Counted from the stretch's first letter, positions 20,163-30,566 are shown. The stretch is DNA of 64,000 bases from Ferrovibrio sp. (GCF_002796975.1 NZ_PEKV01000004.1:201597-265596); one strand, 5' to 3'. Program-made: numbers and translations. Notes: generated by a model from the sequence alone, not told the origin.

Positions 20163-20248
20163 TGGGTAGCTGCCCGGCATCAGTGCCGCCACATGCCAGC
20201 CTCCCATCATCCCAGCCGGCCCAGCCTGCACAATAATAATCCTTGCGT

Positions 20249-20274
20249 CCGGAAGTATATCGGCATATATCCGG
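20249..20274. promoter_or_regulatory. Palindromic operator candidate upstream of marR-like gene
   Basis: CCGGA-ag-TATAT-CGGC-ATATA-TCCGG inverted repeat just 5' of ATG. Confidence 0.5.
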
Positions 20275-20278
20275 CCGC

Positions 20279-20734
20279 ATGCCCAAGGATGACCCCGCCT
20301 TTTCCGCTCTGCTGCGGCTGTTTCGCAGCGCTGCCTGGCTCGACGCCCGCTTCAGCCCCGAGCTGGGGTCCGTGCATGGCCTGGCGCTGAACGAGCTGCT
20401 GTTCCTGCTGCAGCTGTCGCGCGCGCCGCTGCAGCGGCTGCGCCGCGTCGATCTTGCCAACCGGCTGCATACCAGCCAGTCCACCATCACGCGCATGGCC
20501 CTGCCGCTGGAAAAGTCCGGCCTGGTGAAGCGCGAGGCCGATCCGCGCGATGCCCGTGTGGCCTATGTGACGCTGACCCGGACCGGCCGCACGCGCATTG
20601 CCGAAGCCGAAGCCACATTCCGTCGCATGGCGACCGATCTATTCAGAGCCGGCTGGAGCGACAGGGACATCGCACAGCTGTCCTCCCTGCTCGGCCGCTT
20701 CACCGCCATACTGCCCGGCGACATCACTGAATAG
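20279..20734 (+). CDS. MarR family transcriptional regulator
   Basis: LNELLFLLQLSRAPLQRLRRVDLANRLHTSQSTITRMALPLEKSGLVKREADPRDARVAYVTLT. Confidence 0.88.
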   Translation: MPKDDPAFSALLRLFRSAAWLDARFSPELGSVHGLALNELLFLLQLSRAPLQRLRRVDLANRLHTSQSTITRMALPLEKSGLVKREADPRDARVAYVTLTRTGRTRIAEAEATFRRMATDLFRAGWSDRDIAQLSSLLGRFTAILPGDITE

Positions 20735-20757
20735 AAATACGAAAAAGGACCAGGATC

Positions 20758-21597
20758 ATGAAACTCATGCCAGACCAGGTGGCCGTCATCACCGGCGGCG
20801 CCAGCGGCATCGGCAAGGCGCTGGCCCGCGCGCTGGCCGGGCGCGGGCTGCATCTCGCGCTGCTGGATGTCGAACAGCCGGCGCTGGATGCGACGGCTGA
20901 ACAGTTGCGCGCCGAGGGTGCGAAAGTCGAGGCGCTGGTCTGCGATGTCAGCGATGCGGAGGCCATGCAGGCCGCCGCCAGCGAAATCCTGTCGCGCTGC
21001 AATCGCATCGATCTGCTGGTCAACAATGCCGGCGTCGGTGGCTCGCTCGGGCCGCAATGGCTGAGCCAGCCGCAGGACTGGCAATGGGTGTTCAACGTCA
21101 ATGTCTTCGGCGTCGCCAACGGCATCCGCGCCTTCGTGCCGGCCATGCTGATGCAGCCGGGCCGACCCGCGCATGTGGTCAACACCTCGTCGGTAGCGGG
21201 CGTCACCTCGCCGCCTTTCCTGTCGCCCTATGTGGCCGCCAAGCATGCCGTGGTCGGTATGTCGGAATCGCTGGCCACCGAATTGCAGTATATGGCGCCG
21301 CATATCCGCGTTTCGGTCGTCTGTCCGGGCGGCGTGCAGAGTCAGATCATGCACTCGGAGCGCAACCGCCCGGCAGACCTCACCGTTATCTCGCGCACAC
21401 CGCCTGAGATGCGCGACAGGATCAAGGCCGCTTTCGAGAAGCTGATGGCCGACCCGATGCCGGCCGACAGGCTGGCGCAGATCGTACTGGCCGGGGTCGA
21501 ACGCGACGAACCGCTGATCGTCACCCACGCCGATCATGCGCCTGAAGTTCTGGCACGGGCCGAACGGGTGGCGGCTGCAGCAAAGGCAGCAGCGTAA
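20758..21597 (+). CDS. SDR family NAD(P)-dependent oxidoreductase
   Basis: VAVITGGASGIGKALARALAGRG, NNAG, SPYVAAKHAVVGMSES. Confidence 0.9.
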   Translation: MKLMPDQVAVITGGASGIGKALARALAGRGLHLALLDVEQPALDATAEQLRAEGAKVEALVCDVSDAEAMQAAASEILSRCNRIDLLVNNAGVGGSLGPQWLSQPQDWQWVFNVNVFGVANGIRAFVPAMLMQPGRPAHVVNTSSVAGVTSPPFLSPYVAAKHAVVGMSESLATELQYMAPHIRVSVVCPGGVQSQIMHSERNRPADLTVISRTPPEMRDRIKAAFEKLMADPMPADRLAQIVLAGVERDEPLIVTHADHAPEVLARAERVAAAAKAAA

Positions 21598-21615
21598 CGG
21601 CTGGACAGCAGATCG

Positions 21616-21641
21616 CCATCCTCGGGCCTGTCCTGAGGATG
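21616..21641. repeat. REP-like palindrome (type A)
   Basis: CCATCCTCGGG-CCTGT-CCTGAGGATGG. Confidence 0.6.
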
Positions 21642-21688
21642 GTGGTTTACAGGGTAGCGGCGATTGTGGCTCGTTGTGCTCGCCGCAA

Positions 21689-22567
21689 TTACGCCACCCT
21701 CTTCCCACCCTTCTTCAATATCTCCGCCAGCGCTGACACCTTCGCCTGCGGCTGGTCCCTGCGCCACACCAAGAGCGTCTTCGCGCGCTGGAACGGCGCC
21801 GGCAGTTTGTGTTCGCGCAGCTTGCTGCGCCCGACATAGCCCTCCAGCACGCTGCGCGGCATCAGCGCCGATCCCATGCCGGCTGCCACGCAGCCGAGCA
21901 TCACATGATACGACGCCAGTTCCACCGTGCGCGCGATCTCGCGGCCGCCCTGGCCGAACCAGCGCTCCAGCCGCTCGCGATGCGGACAGCCGGGATGGAA
22001 CACCAGCACGCTGGCTTCGCCACGGATATCGCCCGGTTTTTTCACCGGCGGATGATCCGCGGCCGTCACCAGCACCAGTTCCTCGTCGAACACCGGCAGG
22101 GTGGCGAGGCGCGGCTCACTCACTGGCTCGGTCACCATCGCCGCATCGCTCTCGCCTGCCAGCACTTTCGCCATCAGCTCGCGCGGTGAACCGGTATGCA
22201 GTTCGACGCGCACGTCCGGATACTTGCGATGATATTCGGCCAGCGGCCCGGGCAGGCGCACGCCGGCGGTGCTTTCCATCGTGCCCAGTGTGAGCAGGCC
22301 GCGCGGCGGCGCGTCAGTCTGCAATGCCGCGCGCGCTTCTTCGGCCAGCGCCAGCAGGCGATGCGCATAGTCCAGCAAGGTGCGGCCGGCTGGCGTGATC
22401 TGCAGCCGCTTGCCCGCACGCGTGAACAGCGGCGTGCCGAGATCCTCTTCCAATTTCTGGATGCGCGCCGTCACATTCGACTGCACGCGATGCAGCTTGT
22501 TGGCGGCGGCCGTGACGCCGCCAGCTTCTACAACTGTACGAAAGACATGCAGGTCGGTCAGGTCCAT
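21689..22567 (-). CDS. LysR family transcriptional regulator
   Basis: MDLTDLHVFRTVVEAGGVTAAANKLHRVQSNVTARIQKLEEDLGTPLFTRAGKRLQITPAGRTLL. Confidence 0.93.
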   Translation of the reverse strand: MDLTDLHVFRTVVEAGGVTAAANKLHRVQSNVTARIQKLEEDLGTPLFTRAGKRLQITPAGRTLLDYAHRLLALAEEARAALQTDAPPRGLLTLGTMESTAGVRLPGPLAEYHRKYPDVRVELHTGSPRELMAKVLAGESDAAMVTEPVSEPRLATLPVFDEELVLVTAADHPPVKKPGDIRGEASVLVFHPGCPHRERLERWFGQGGREIARTVELASYHVMLGCVAAGMGSALMPRSVLEGYVGRSKLREHKLPAPFQRAKTLLVWRRDQPQAKVSALAEILKKGGKRVA

Positions 22568-22573
22568 GGATAT

Positions 22574-22588
22574 ATCTCGTTTTGAGAT
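22574..22588. promoter_or_regulatory. LysR-type T-N11-A box in divergent promoter region
   Basis: ATCTC-GTTTT-GAGAT. Confidence 0.6.
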
Positions 22589-22692
22589 TATATTGATCAG
22601 TATTATTCATTTTACGGGATATATGGCGGGATGCAAGATGGCGCGCATCGCCTCCCCAGGCATCGACATCCCAACAAGAAACGAGCCCCGCC

Positions 22693-23043
22693 ATGATCCT
22701 TGTCGCCTTCCGCAGCCGCCTGCGGCCCGAAGCCACCGACGCCTACGCCACCATGGCGCAACAGATTGGCCCGCTGGCCATGGCCGTGCCCGGCTATGTC
22801 TCGCACAAGGCCTATACCGCCCCCGATGGCGAGCGCGTCACGCTGGTGGAATACGAGTCAGAGGATGCCGTGCGGCTCTGGTCGCGCGACCGCCAGCACG
22901 CCTTGGCAAAGAAGGCCGGGCATGCCGAGTTTTTCTCCTGGTTCCGTATCCAGGTCTGCCAGGTGCTGCGCGAGCGCAGCCATGATGCGGCCGACGCGCG
23001 CCCGGCTGCACCGGTACGGCCGGCGATCTCGCGCTATTACTGA
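22693..23043 (+). CDS. Antibiotic biosynthesis monooxygenase (ABM)-like protein
   Basis: MILVAFRSRLRPEATDAYATMAQQIGPLAMAVPGYVSHKAYTAPDGERVTLVEYES. Confidence 0.75.
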   Translation: MILVAFRSRLRPEATDAYATMAQQIGPLAMAVPGYVSHKAYTAPDGERVTLVEYESEDAVRLWSRDRQHALAKKAGHAEFFSWFRIQVCQVLRERSHDAADARPAAPVRPAISRYY

Positions 23044-23804
23044 ACGATCCACCGCGCCACGATATAGCCGCCAAGCAGCAGCAGCGATCCGTAGAACACT
23101 TTCTTGAAGCCGGTTTCCGACAGGCGGTCGCGCAGCCGGCGGCCGAGGCTCATGCCCAGCAAAGCCGGCAGCACGCAGATGCCCGAGAGCACAAGCAGGT
23201 CGACGCTCAGCATGCTGCGTCCGCCGAGGCTGACACCGAGGCCGAGCGTCGAGGCCATGAACAGCATGCCCATCGCCTGCACCAGCTGGTCGCGCGTGAA
23301 CCCGAGCGCCTGCAGATAGGGTACGCCGGGCACCACGAAGCTGCCGGTCAGGCCGGTGAGCACGCCGTTGAGTCCGCCCACGAGAGGCCCGGCCCAGATT
23401 TCGTGGCGCGGCGACAGGCTGAGCGGCGGCCGCAGCAGGCCGAGCAGTGCATAGACCGCCAGCAGAAGCCCGAGCAGCGCGCCGAGCGCCTTCGCATCGA
23501 CCAGATCGAGCGCCGCGCTGCCGAGCCAGATCGCCACGGCGGCGCAGAGCAGAAACAGCCAGAGCCGTTTCAGCAGCATCCTGAAATGGCCGCCGGTGAA
23601 GGCCTGCCACAGGTTGGTGACCACATTCGGCGCCAGCAGCAGGATCATCGCCAGTTTGATATCCATCGTGGCCGCCAGCAGCCCGAGCGAGATGCTGGGC
23701 AGGCCAAGCCCGATGGTGCCCTTCACTGTGCCGGCCAACAGGAAGACTGCGCCGACCCAAAGCAGCAGCACGGGCTCGAACGGCAAGGCGACGGGGAAAG
23801 ACAT
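23037..23804 (-). CDS. Sulfite exporter TauE/SafE (TSUP) family transporter
   Basis: Hydrophobic segments, GTVKGTIGLGLPSISLGLLAATMDIKLAMILLLAPNVVTNLWQ; upstream ORF extension is translated REP DNA. Confidence 0.85.
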   Translation of the reverse strand: MSFPVALPFEPVLLLWVGAVFLLAGTVKGTIGLGLPSISLGLLAATMDIKLAMILLLAPNVVTNLWQAFTGGHFRMLLKRLWLFLLCAAVAIWLGSAALDLVDAKALGALLGLLLAVYALLGLLRPPLSLSPRHEIWAGPLVGGLNGVLTGLTGSFVVPGVPYLQALGFTRDQLVQAMGMLFMASTLGLGVSLGGRSMLSVDLLVLSGICVLPALLGMSLGRRLRDRLSETGFKKVFYGSLLLLGGYIVARWIVQ

Positions 23805-23910
23805 ATCGGGGAAACTCCGGTGTTTTTTGATTCTGTACAGGCCGGAGTATGGCAGGCGGTGGGCGGCGAATGCTTCGGCGGTGGCCGAAGTATTTGGCTG
23901 AGAAAATGGG

Positions 23911-24018
23911 ACCCTCGGGTCAAGCCCGAGGGTGACGTATATTAGAACTCGTCGTCCCCGCGAAAGCGGGGACCCAGTCGAGCCGTTGTTCTGGGTCCCC
24001 GCTTTCGCGGGGACGACG
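23911..24018. repeat. REP cluster: one type A palindrome plus a perfect 28-bp inverted repeat of type B
   Basis: ACCCTCGGGTCAAGCCCGAGGGT; CGTCGTCCCCGCGAAAGCGGGGACCCAG / 13 nt / exact reverse complement. Confidence 0.9.
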
Positions 24019-24021
24019 ATG

Positions 24022-24384
24022 TTAGCTAAGCCACAGCAGCGCCAGCGCAATCGCGGCCGGTACGGTCTGGATATAGAGAATCTTCTTCGCCGCCGTCGCT
24101 GCGCCATACACGCCGGCCACCGCCACGCAGACCAGGAAGAAGCTCTTGATATGCAGCGCGGCGGGTTCTGCCGGATACAGCAGGCCGAAGATCAGTCCTG
24201 CCGTAAGGAAACCGTTATAGAGCCCCTGGTTGGCAGCAAGCACTGCCGTGTCGCGCGCTTTCTCGGGTGTCTGGCGGAAAGCTTTCAATCCGGCCGGCTG
24301 CGTCCAGAGAAACATCTCCAGCACCAGGATCCAGACATGCAGAACTGCCACCAGCGCAACGGCGATAGTCGCGATCAGACTCAT
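24022..24384 (-). CDS. DUF1304-like small membrane protein
   Basis: VAVLHVWILVLEMFLWTQPAGLKAFRQTPEKARDTAVLAANQGLYNGFLTAGLIFG. Confidence 0.8.
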   Translation of the reverse strand: MSLIATIAVALVAVLHVWILVLEMFLWTQPAGLKAFRQTPEKARDTAVLAANQGLYNGFLTAGLIFGLLYPAEPAALHIKSFFLVCVAVAGVYGAATAAKKILYIQTVPAAIALALLWLS

Positions 24385-24469
24385 GCGATGCCCCCTTCTC
24401 TCGTTTCTTCTTTCTCACCACCCTCACCCTCCCGCTTCGCGGGCGCCCATTGCGGGTCGAGGGTCTTAC

Positions 24470-24835
24470 TTACTCTCCGGCCTTCGCCGCCTGCACCGTC
24501 GGATGCTGCGCCACCGCGTCGAGCGCGCGAGCGGAATAGACCAGCGCCGCACCGGCGCTGATCGAGATCGCCACGTTGCAGGCCTCGGCGATCTCGTCCT
24601 TCGTCGCGCCATGGCGGATCGCCGCGTCGGTATGCACGGTGATGCAACCGTCGCAGCGCAGGGCCACGCCGACCGCAATCGACATCAGTTCGCGCGTTTT
24701 CGCATCGAGATGGCCGCTGTCCTTATAGGCGGTGGCGATGGTGCGATAGCCGTCCATCGTGCCGGGGCTGAGCTTGCCCAGGTCGCCCATCGTGGTTTTG
24801 AGCTGGCGGCGGTAGTCGTTCCAGTCGAGCATCAT
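24470..24835 (-). CDS. Carboxymuconolactone decarboxylase (AhpD-like) family protein
   Basis: LDAKTRELMSIAVGVALRCDGCITVHTDAAIRHGATKDEIAEA. Confidence 0.88.
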   Translation of the reverse strand: MMLDWNDYRRQLKTTMGDLGKLSPGTMDGYRTIATAYKDSGHLDAKTRELMSIAVGVALRCDGCITVHTDAAIRHGATKDEIAEACNVAISISAGAALVYSARALDAVAQHPTVQAAKAGE

Positions 24836-24915
24836 GGCCTTCTCCCCGGTGTGATGTTAGAACGAACGCTCGGCCGGCGCCGTTGCACTGTCAACCATTC
24901 CGCAGGGAAAGCTGC

Positions 24916-26184
24916 ATGATCGACCCGGAGGTCATCCATTTCGTCACGGCGCTGGGCATCGGCCTGCTGATCGGGGCCGAACGCGAACGCCGCAAGGGCG
25001 CGCGCTCGCCCGCCGGCATCCGCACCTTCACCCTGGCCGCGCTCGCCGGCGCCACCGGCCAGACCATCGGCGGCGATCTGCTTCTGGCAATGGTGGTGGG
25101 TATCACCGCGCTGTTCTGCGCTGTGGCCTATTACCGCCAGATGGCCGCGCCGCCCGCCGCCGGTGAAACCGACGCGGCAGCGGAAGCGCGCGATGCCGAC
25201 CGGACTTACGGCCTCACCTCCGAGATCGCGCTGGTGCTGACGGTGCTGCTGGGCGGGCTCTGCCTTGAGCATCCGGCGCTGGCGGCCGGTGTCGGCGTCA
25301 CCACTGCGGTATTGCTCGCAGCGCGCAGGCCGATGCATGCCTTCGTGCGCCATGTGCTGACCACCGGCGAATTGCGCGATGCGCTGATCTTTGCGGCATC
25401 GACGCTGGTGATCCTGCCATTGCTGCCCAACCAGGCGATGGGGCCTTTCGCCGCCTTCAACCCGGCGAAACTCTGGATCGTGGTGATCCTGGTGATGGCG
25501 ATCGGCGCCATCGGCTATATCGCCATCCGCCTGTTCGGCGCGAAATACGGCATGGTGCTGGCAGGTTTCGCCGGCGGCTTCATCTCCAGCACCGCCACCA
25601 TCGGCGCGATGGGCCAGCGCGCGCGCAAGGCCGAGCGCGACCGCAGCGCCGCCGTCGCCGGCGCCGTGCTGTCCACGGTGGCGACCGTGGGGCAGATGGC
25701 GCTGGTGCTGGCCGCCACCAGCCTGCCAGTGCTGCGTCAACTCGCGATCCCGCTCGCGCTGGCCGGCATCGCCGCACTGGCCTATGGCGCGATCTTCACC
25801 ATCGCCGCGCTGCGCGAGGCGCATGAGAGCGGGAAACCGCCCGGCCGCGCCTTCCGGCTGAGCGGCGCGCTGGTTTTCGCCGGTATCCTGGCGATCATGC
25901 TGTTTGCCTCGGCGGCGCTGCAGCATGTCTATGGCGATGCCGGCGTGCTGGTGGCGGCCATGCTCGCCGGCTTCGCCGACACGCATGCACCGGCCATTTC
26001 GGTGGCGTCACTGCAGATCGAACCGCAGGCGGCGGCGCTGCCGATCCTCGCCGCCTTCAGCACCAATTCGATCAGCAAGGCGGTCTTCGCCTGGATCGGC
26101 GGCGGCGCCGGTTATGCGCTGCGCGTCATTCCGGGTCTGGTGCTGGTGGCCGTGGCGGCGTGGTGCGGATTGCTGCTGGTTTAA
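24916..26184 (+). CDS. MgtC/DUF4010-like membrane protein
   Basis: [46 protein letters not shown]; many TM segments. Confidence 0.83.
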   Translation: MIDPEVIHFVTALGIGLLIGAERERRKGARSPAGIRTFTLAALAGATGQTIGGDLLLAMVVGITALFCAVAYYRQMAAPPAAGETDAAAEARDADRTYGLTSEIALVLTVLLGGLCLEHPALAAGVGVTTAVLLAARRPMHAFVRHVLTTGELRDALIFAASTLVILPLLPNQAMGPFAAFNPAKLWIVVILVMAIGAIGYIAIRLFGAKYGMVLAGFAGGFISSTATIGAMGQRARKAERDRSAAVAGAVLSTVATVGQMALVLAATSLPVLRQLAIPLALAGIAALAYGAIFTIAALREAHESGKPPGRAFRLSGALVFAGILAIMLFASAALQHVYGDAGVLVAAMLAGFADTHAPAISVASLQIEPQAAALPILAAFSTNSISKAVFAWIGGGAGYALRVIPGLVLVAVAAWCGLLLV

Positions 26185-27596
26185 TCGTCTTTGTCGACGA
26201 AGGGATTCTTGCCCTTGCGCAGATGCATGCGCACCGGCACGCCCTGCAGGTTGAAATGCTCGCGCAACCCGTTGATCAGGTAGCGCAGATAGGATTCCGG
26301 GATGTATTCGGCGCGCGGGGCAAACAGCGCCACCGTCGGCGGCCGTGCCTTCACTTGCGTGGCATACCGGATATTCACGCTGCGCCCGCCGGCCAGCGGC
26401 GGCGCATTGCGCTGGGTCATCTCGCTCAGCCAGCGATTGAGCCGCGAGGTCGGGATGCGGGTGTTCCAGCGATGGTACTGCTGCATCACGGCGGGCAGCA
26501 GGCGGTCGAGATGCCGGCCGGTCAGCGCCGACAGCGTGACGACAGGAACGCCGCGCGCCTGCGGCAGCGAACGCTCCAGCCGGTCCTCGATCTCCTTCAG
26601 CGCCAGCGCGCGATCTTCTACCGCATCCCATTTGTTGATGGCGATGACCAGCGAACGGCCTTCCTGCAGGACGTGGTCGGCGATGGTGAGATCCTGCTTG
26701 TCGAAGCCCAGTGCGCCATCCAGCACCAGCACGACAACCTGCGCCAGACGAATGGTGCGCAGGGAGTCAGCCACCGACAGCTTTTCCAGCTTCTGCTCGA
26801 CGCGCGCCTTGCGCCGCATGCCGGCGGTATCGACCAGCTTCACCTTGCGGCCGTCGTATTCCCACTGAATCGCGATGGCGTCGCGCGTCAGGCCCGGCTC
26901 CGGTCCGGTCAGCAGCCGGTCACTGCCGATCAGTGCATTCACCAGGGTCGACTTGCCCGCGTTCGGCCGGCCGACGATGGCAAGCTGGATCGGCTTGCTC
27001 GGATCGTCGATCAGCGGCGTTTCATTCTCGGGATCGAGATCGATATCGACCTCGACGAGATCGAGTTCGTCGCCGTCGTCGCCGAGAGCACCGCCGCTGC
27101 GGCCGCCGATATGCTCGATCAGCGCCACGGCCAGATCGTACATGCCCTCGCCATGTTCGGCAGAGACGGGCAGCGGATCGCCCAGTCCCAGCGCATAAGC
27201 CTCGCCCACGCCGCTCTTGCCGGCGCCGCCCTCGCATTTGTTGGCCACCAGGATCACCGGCGTCTTCTGCTTGCGCAGCCAGTTGGCGAAGTGGGAGTCG
27301 AGCGGCGTGACGCCGGCGCGGCCGTCGATCACGAACAGCACCGCATCGGCTTCCTGCACCGCTGCTTCGGTCTGCAGGCGCATGCGGCCGGTCATGCTCT
27401 CGACGTCGGAGTCTTCCAGGCCGGCGGTGTCGACGGCGGTGAATTCCAGATCGCCCAGCATGGCGGCGCCTTCGCGCCGGTCGCGCGTCACGCCCGGCGT
27501 GTCGTCGACAATGGCGAGCCGCTTGCCGACCAGACGATTGAACAGCGTCGACTTGCCGACGTTGGGCCGGCCGACGATGGCTACTTTAGCAGACAT
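26181..27596 (-). CDS. der: Ribosome-biogenesis GTPase Der (tandem G domains)
   Basis: [26 protein letters not shown] and second [20 protein letters not shown]. Confidence 0.96.
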   Translation of the reverse strand: MSAKVAIVGRPNVGKSTLFNRLVGKRLAIVDDTPGVTRDRREGAAMLGDLEFTAVDTAGLEDSDVESMTGRMRLQTEAAVQEADAVLFVIDGRAGVTPLDSHFANWLRKQKTPVILVANKCEGGAGKSGVGEAYALGLGDPLPVSAEHGEGMYDLAVALIEHIGGRSGGALGDDGDELDLVEVDIDLDPENETPLIDDPSKPIQLAIVGRPNAGKSTLVNALIGSDRLLTGPEPGLTRDAIAIQWEYDGRKVKLVDTAGMRRKARVEQKLEKLSVADSLRTIRLAQVVVLVLDGALGFDKQDLTIADHVLQEGRSLVIAINKWDAVEDRALALKEIEDRLERSLPQARGVPVVTLSALTGRHLDRLLPAVMQQYHRWNTRIPTSRLNRWLSEMTQRNAPPLAGGRSVNIRYATQVKARPPTVALFAPRAEYIPESYLRYLINGLREHFNLQGVPVRMHLRKGKNPFVDKDD

Positions 27597-27619
27597 GATC
27601 TTCTTTCAGCGGCGCCCGA

Positions 27620-28978
27620 TCAGCGTAATGCTGTCAGTTGCGCATCTTCCGTCACGATATAAACAGTGCCGTCAGCCACGACCGGCTGCAGCGCAGCCTT
27701 GTCGGAAAGCTCCATCGCGCCGATCAGATCGCCGGTATAGGGCGAGATGGCCAGCATGCGTTCGTCGCTGGAGGCAACCAGCAGGCGGTCGCCGGCCAGC
27801 ACCGGGCCCCACCAGGTGATCACGCCCTTGTTGGTGCGTGCCTTGGGATCGAGATAGCGGCGCAGCTGGCGGATCCACTTCACCTTGCCGTCGCGGCGCG
27901 ACAGGCAGAGGATTTCGGAATCGATGGTGATGGCATAGATGAAATCGCCGGCGATCCAGGGCGTCTGGATGCTGGGGATCACGCGCTCCCAGATGCGTTC
28001 GCCGGTGCGCAGATCGAGCGCCACGAAGCGGCCCGACTGACTGACGGCGTAGACGCGGCCGCGGTCGATCACCGGGCGGCCGTTGATGTCGTTCAGCGCG
28101 CCGGCCTGGCTGAAACGGCCGCTGGCGCGCACCAGCTGCTCGCCCCAGGCGACGGTGCCGGTATCGGCGCGCAGCGCGAGGATTTCGCCCGACGAATACG
28201 GCGCCACCACGGTGTTGCCCTCGACCGCCGGATTGGCGGCGCCGAGGAAACCGGCCGGTTCGGCGATGCCGGCATGGGTCCACAGTTCGGCGCCGCGCTC
28301 GATGTCGAGCGCATGGATCTGGTTGTCCTGGGTGATGACGAAGACGCGGCCGGCATCGGCAGTCGGCGCGCCGCGGATCGGCTGCTTCAGCTGCGTCGCC
28401 CAGTAGGCGCGGCCGGTGGACGGCTCGAGCGCCACGACATCGCCGTAGCCGGTGGCGACGAACAGCCTGTCGGCATGCCAGGCCAGCCCGCCGCCGGTGG
28501 CGCCGCTTTCCTCGCGGCGCGGCGTGAGGTCGACGCGCCACAGCCGCTTGCCGGTTTTGGCATCGAAGGCGCTGATATGGGCGGCGGCATCCATGGCAAA
28601 GACGCGGCCGCCGGCGATCACCGGCTGGGCCAGGATCTTCTGTTCTTCATCGGCCTCTTCGCCAAGATCGGCAGTCCAGGCGGTGCGCAGCTTGTCGCCG
28701 AGTTCAAGATGCTGCATCGCATGGCCAGGATAGCCGCCGGCCTGCGGCCAGTCGGGATTGCGCCACGGCTTGGGCAAAGCCACCGGCGTTTCGGCCAGCT
28801 GCGGATCGGGATCGAGCTGACTGTCGAACGCCAGCACCGAGATGCGTTCACCGGTCGCCTCGATCTTCTGTTCGTTGTCGAACCAGCTGCCGATGGTCTC
28901 GCAGCCCGCAAGGCCGAGCGCCACGACCGCGAGGATGGCGAGACGCTGCTTGGTCCGTATGGTCACCTGGCCGATCAT
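27620..28978 (-). CDS. bamB: Outer-membrane assembly lipoprotein BamB (PQQ beta-propeller)
   Basis: Lipobox LGLAGCETIGSW; repeated propeller strands (GRVFAMDAAAHISAFDAKTGKRLWR); position next to der. Confidence 0.88.
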   Translation of the reverse strand: MIGQVTIRTKQRLAILAVVALGLAGCETIGSWFDNEQKIEATGERISVLAFDSQLDPDPQLAETPVALPKPWRNPDWPQAGGYPGHAMQHLELGDKLRTAWTADLGEEADEEQKILAQPVIAGGRVFAMDAAAHISAFDAKTGKRLWRVDLTPRREESGATGGGLAWHADRLFVATGYGDVVALEPSTGRAYWATQLKQPIRGAPTADAGRVFVITQDNQIHALDIERGAELWTHAGIAEPAGFLGAANPAVEGNTVVAPYSSGEILALRADTGTVAWGEQLVRASGRFSQAGALNDINGRPVIDRGRVYAVSQSGRFVALDLRTGERIWERVIPSIQTPWIAGDFIYAITIDSEILCLSRRDGKVKWIRQLRRYLDPKARTNKGVITWWGPVLAGDRLLVASSDERMLAISPYTGDLIGAMELSDKAALQPVVADGTVYIVTEDAQLTALR

Positions 28979-29000
28979 TGAGCTGCCCCGATGCGTCGTT

Positions 29001-29651
29001 TTACTGGACCGGACCGCCGAGCGCGGCCAGCAACTCGGTGGCGCGGCCACGCAGGCCGGTCGGCACCAGCGGATCGTCGGCCAGCGCGGTGAGCTGGCGG
29101 CGCGCCTCTTCGGTATTGCCGGCCTTGAGTTCGGCCACGGCATTCAGTTCGCGCGCATTGTAGGACCAGGGGCTGTCGCTGGTGATGCCGGCCAGGCGCT
29201 GCTTCACCTGGTCGGGCGCCAGCGTGCCGAGGCCATGGAAGACGGCGAGATAACGGGCGAGGTCGCGGAAGCGCGGCGCATTGCTGCTGTCGGCGGCAAT
29301 AGCGTCGTAAACGGCGACCGCGCCGGCGATGTCCTTGGCTTCGACCAGGTTGGCGGCCTGCTGGAACCGCGCGAGCTGCGCGTAACCGTCGGCACCGCCC
29401 TTGGAAAGATCGGCAAAGGCGGTGGCGGCATCGGCCGGCTTGCCGGACTGGGCCATGGTAAGCGCGCTGCTGAAGCGGGCGCCGGCGGCGGCGATCTTCT
29501 CGGCCTGCCAGCCCTTCCACAATTCATACCCGGCGACACCGGCCAGGATCACAAACACCAGGCCGAAGATGACGGGGCTCCAGCGTTTCCAGAACTTTTC
29601 CGCCTTGTCGCGGCGGACTTCCTCGTCGACTTCCTCGATAAAATTGGCCAA
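29001..29651 (-). CDS. YfgM-like tetratricopeptide membrane protein (TTG start suggested)
   Basis: LANFIEEVDEEVRRDKAEKFWKRWSPVIFGLVFVILAGVAGYELWKGW plus helical repeats; next to bamB-der. Confidence 0.75.
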   Translation of the reverse strand: MANFIEEVDEEVRRDKAEKFWKRWSPVIFGLVFVILAGVAGYELWKGWQAEKIAAAGARFSSALTMAQSGKPADAATAFADLSKGGADGYAQLARFQQAANLVEAKDIAGAVAVYDAIAADSSNAPRFRDLARYLAVFHGLGTLAPDQVKQRLAGITSDSPWSYNARELNAVAELKAGNTEEARRQLTALADDPLVPTGLRGRATELLAALGGPVQ

Positions 29652-29890
29652 GCCCCTACTCCGCAGACACGAATCGCCACATCCGGTTCGCAGGCGAACC
29701 GAAAACAGCGCGCACATTACCCGGATCGCCCGGCGATAGCAAAGCCCGGAAGACTCCCAATTTTTAAGGTAACCATTTGATAATACTTAGACTCTTGGCA
29801 AGTCTGACGAAATCGCCTAATCTCTGCCCGCATTCGCCACCGAGGGCTGCGGCCCGTTTCGCCATAAGGCGTCGCTGAGGGGGAAGTTCG

Positions 29891-30547
29891 ATGCGTCGAT
29901 TTTGGATTGCGGCGATCACGGTTGTGATCTGCGCCAGTGCTGCCGGAGTCGCTTCCGCCCAATCGAAGAAGGGCGCCAAGCCGACTGCCCTGATTCCCTT
30001 CGAGATCGAACGCGCCAAGGAGCGCGGCGGCAGCAGCGGCATGATCCGGCTGAACGACGACGTCGCCCGCATGTCGGCCACGCGCATCATCGAGATGCCG
30101 GTGGTGGACGGCCGCATGGGCGACCACGCCCGGCTCGACAACCTGGAACTCTTCTTCCCCTATGGCAGCGTCGTGCTGGCCACGGCGGAATTCCACAAGT
30201 ACCGCCCGGCGCTGCTGGCTGCCAGTAACAACGCGGTGCCTGAATTCAATCTCGATCCGCATTACGACCGGGTGAAAACCTTCGATAGCCAGCTTGGCCG
30301 TGTCTGCGCGACCGAGAACTTCGCCGATGGTCGCCGCACCGAGATGCGCATCAGCTCCGACCGCGTGATGTCGGTGGTGCATGTTACGCCGGCGAAATAT
30401 GCCGGCCCGGGCGCACAGGAGAATCCCTCCTACAAGGTGGTCAGCGGCCTGGAGATACGCTTCCTGTCGTTCAAGGAGCCGGAAGCCGAGCGGCTCTATC
30501 GCCAGTGCCAGCGCCCGAGCGGGGCGAAGGTTTCGTCGGCGAAGTAA
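29891..30547 (+). CDS. Hypothetical secreted protein
   Basis: Signal peptide MRRFWIAAITVVICASAAGVASA. Confidence 0.65.
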   Translation: MRRFWIAAITVVICASAAGVASAQSKKGAKPTALIPFEIERAKERGGSSGMIRLNDDVARMSATRIIEMPVVDGRMGDHARLDNLELFFPYGSVVLATAEFHKYRPALLAASNNAVPEFNLDPHYDRVKTFDSQLGRVCATENFADGRRTEMRISSDRVMSVVHVTPAKYAGPGAQENPSYKVVSGLEIRFLSFKEPEAERLYRQCQRPSGAKVSSAK

Positions 30548-30566
30548 TCGCCACCCGCTTTCCCCC

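Noticed and set aside
23805-24107. N-terminal extension of the TSUP ORF (…VPAKAGTQNNGSTGSPLSRGRR…)
   Set aside because: This is translated REP palindrome DNA; the true start is MSFPVALP at 23804.
24413-24470. CCCTCACCCTCCCGCTTCGCGGGC... as another REP
   Set aside because: Only a short palindromic core and no shared GTCAT/TCCCA termini; insufficient evidence from one copy.
26160-27662. 500-aa plus-strand ORF antisense to der
   Set aside because: Antisense artefact of codon bias.
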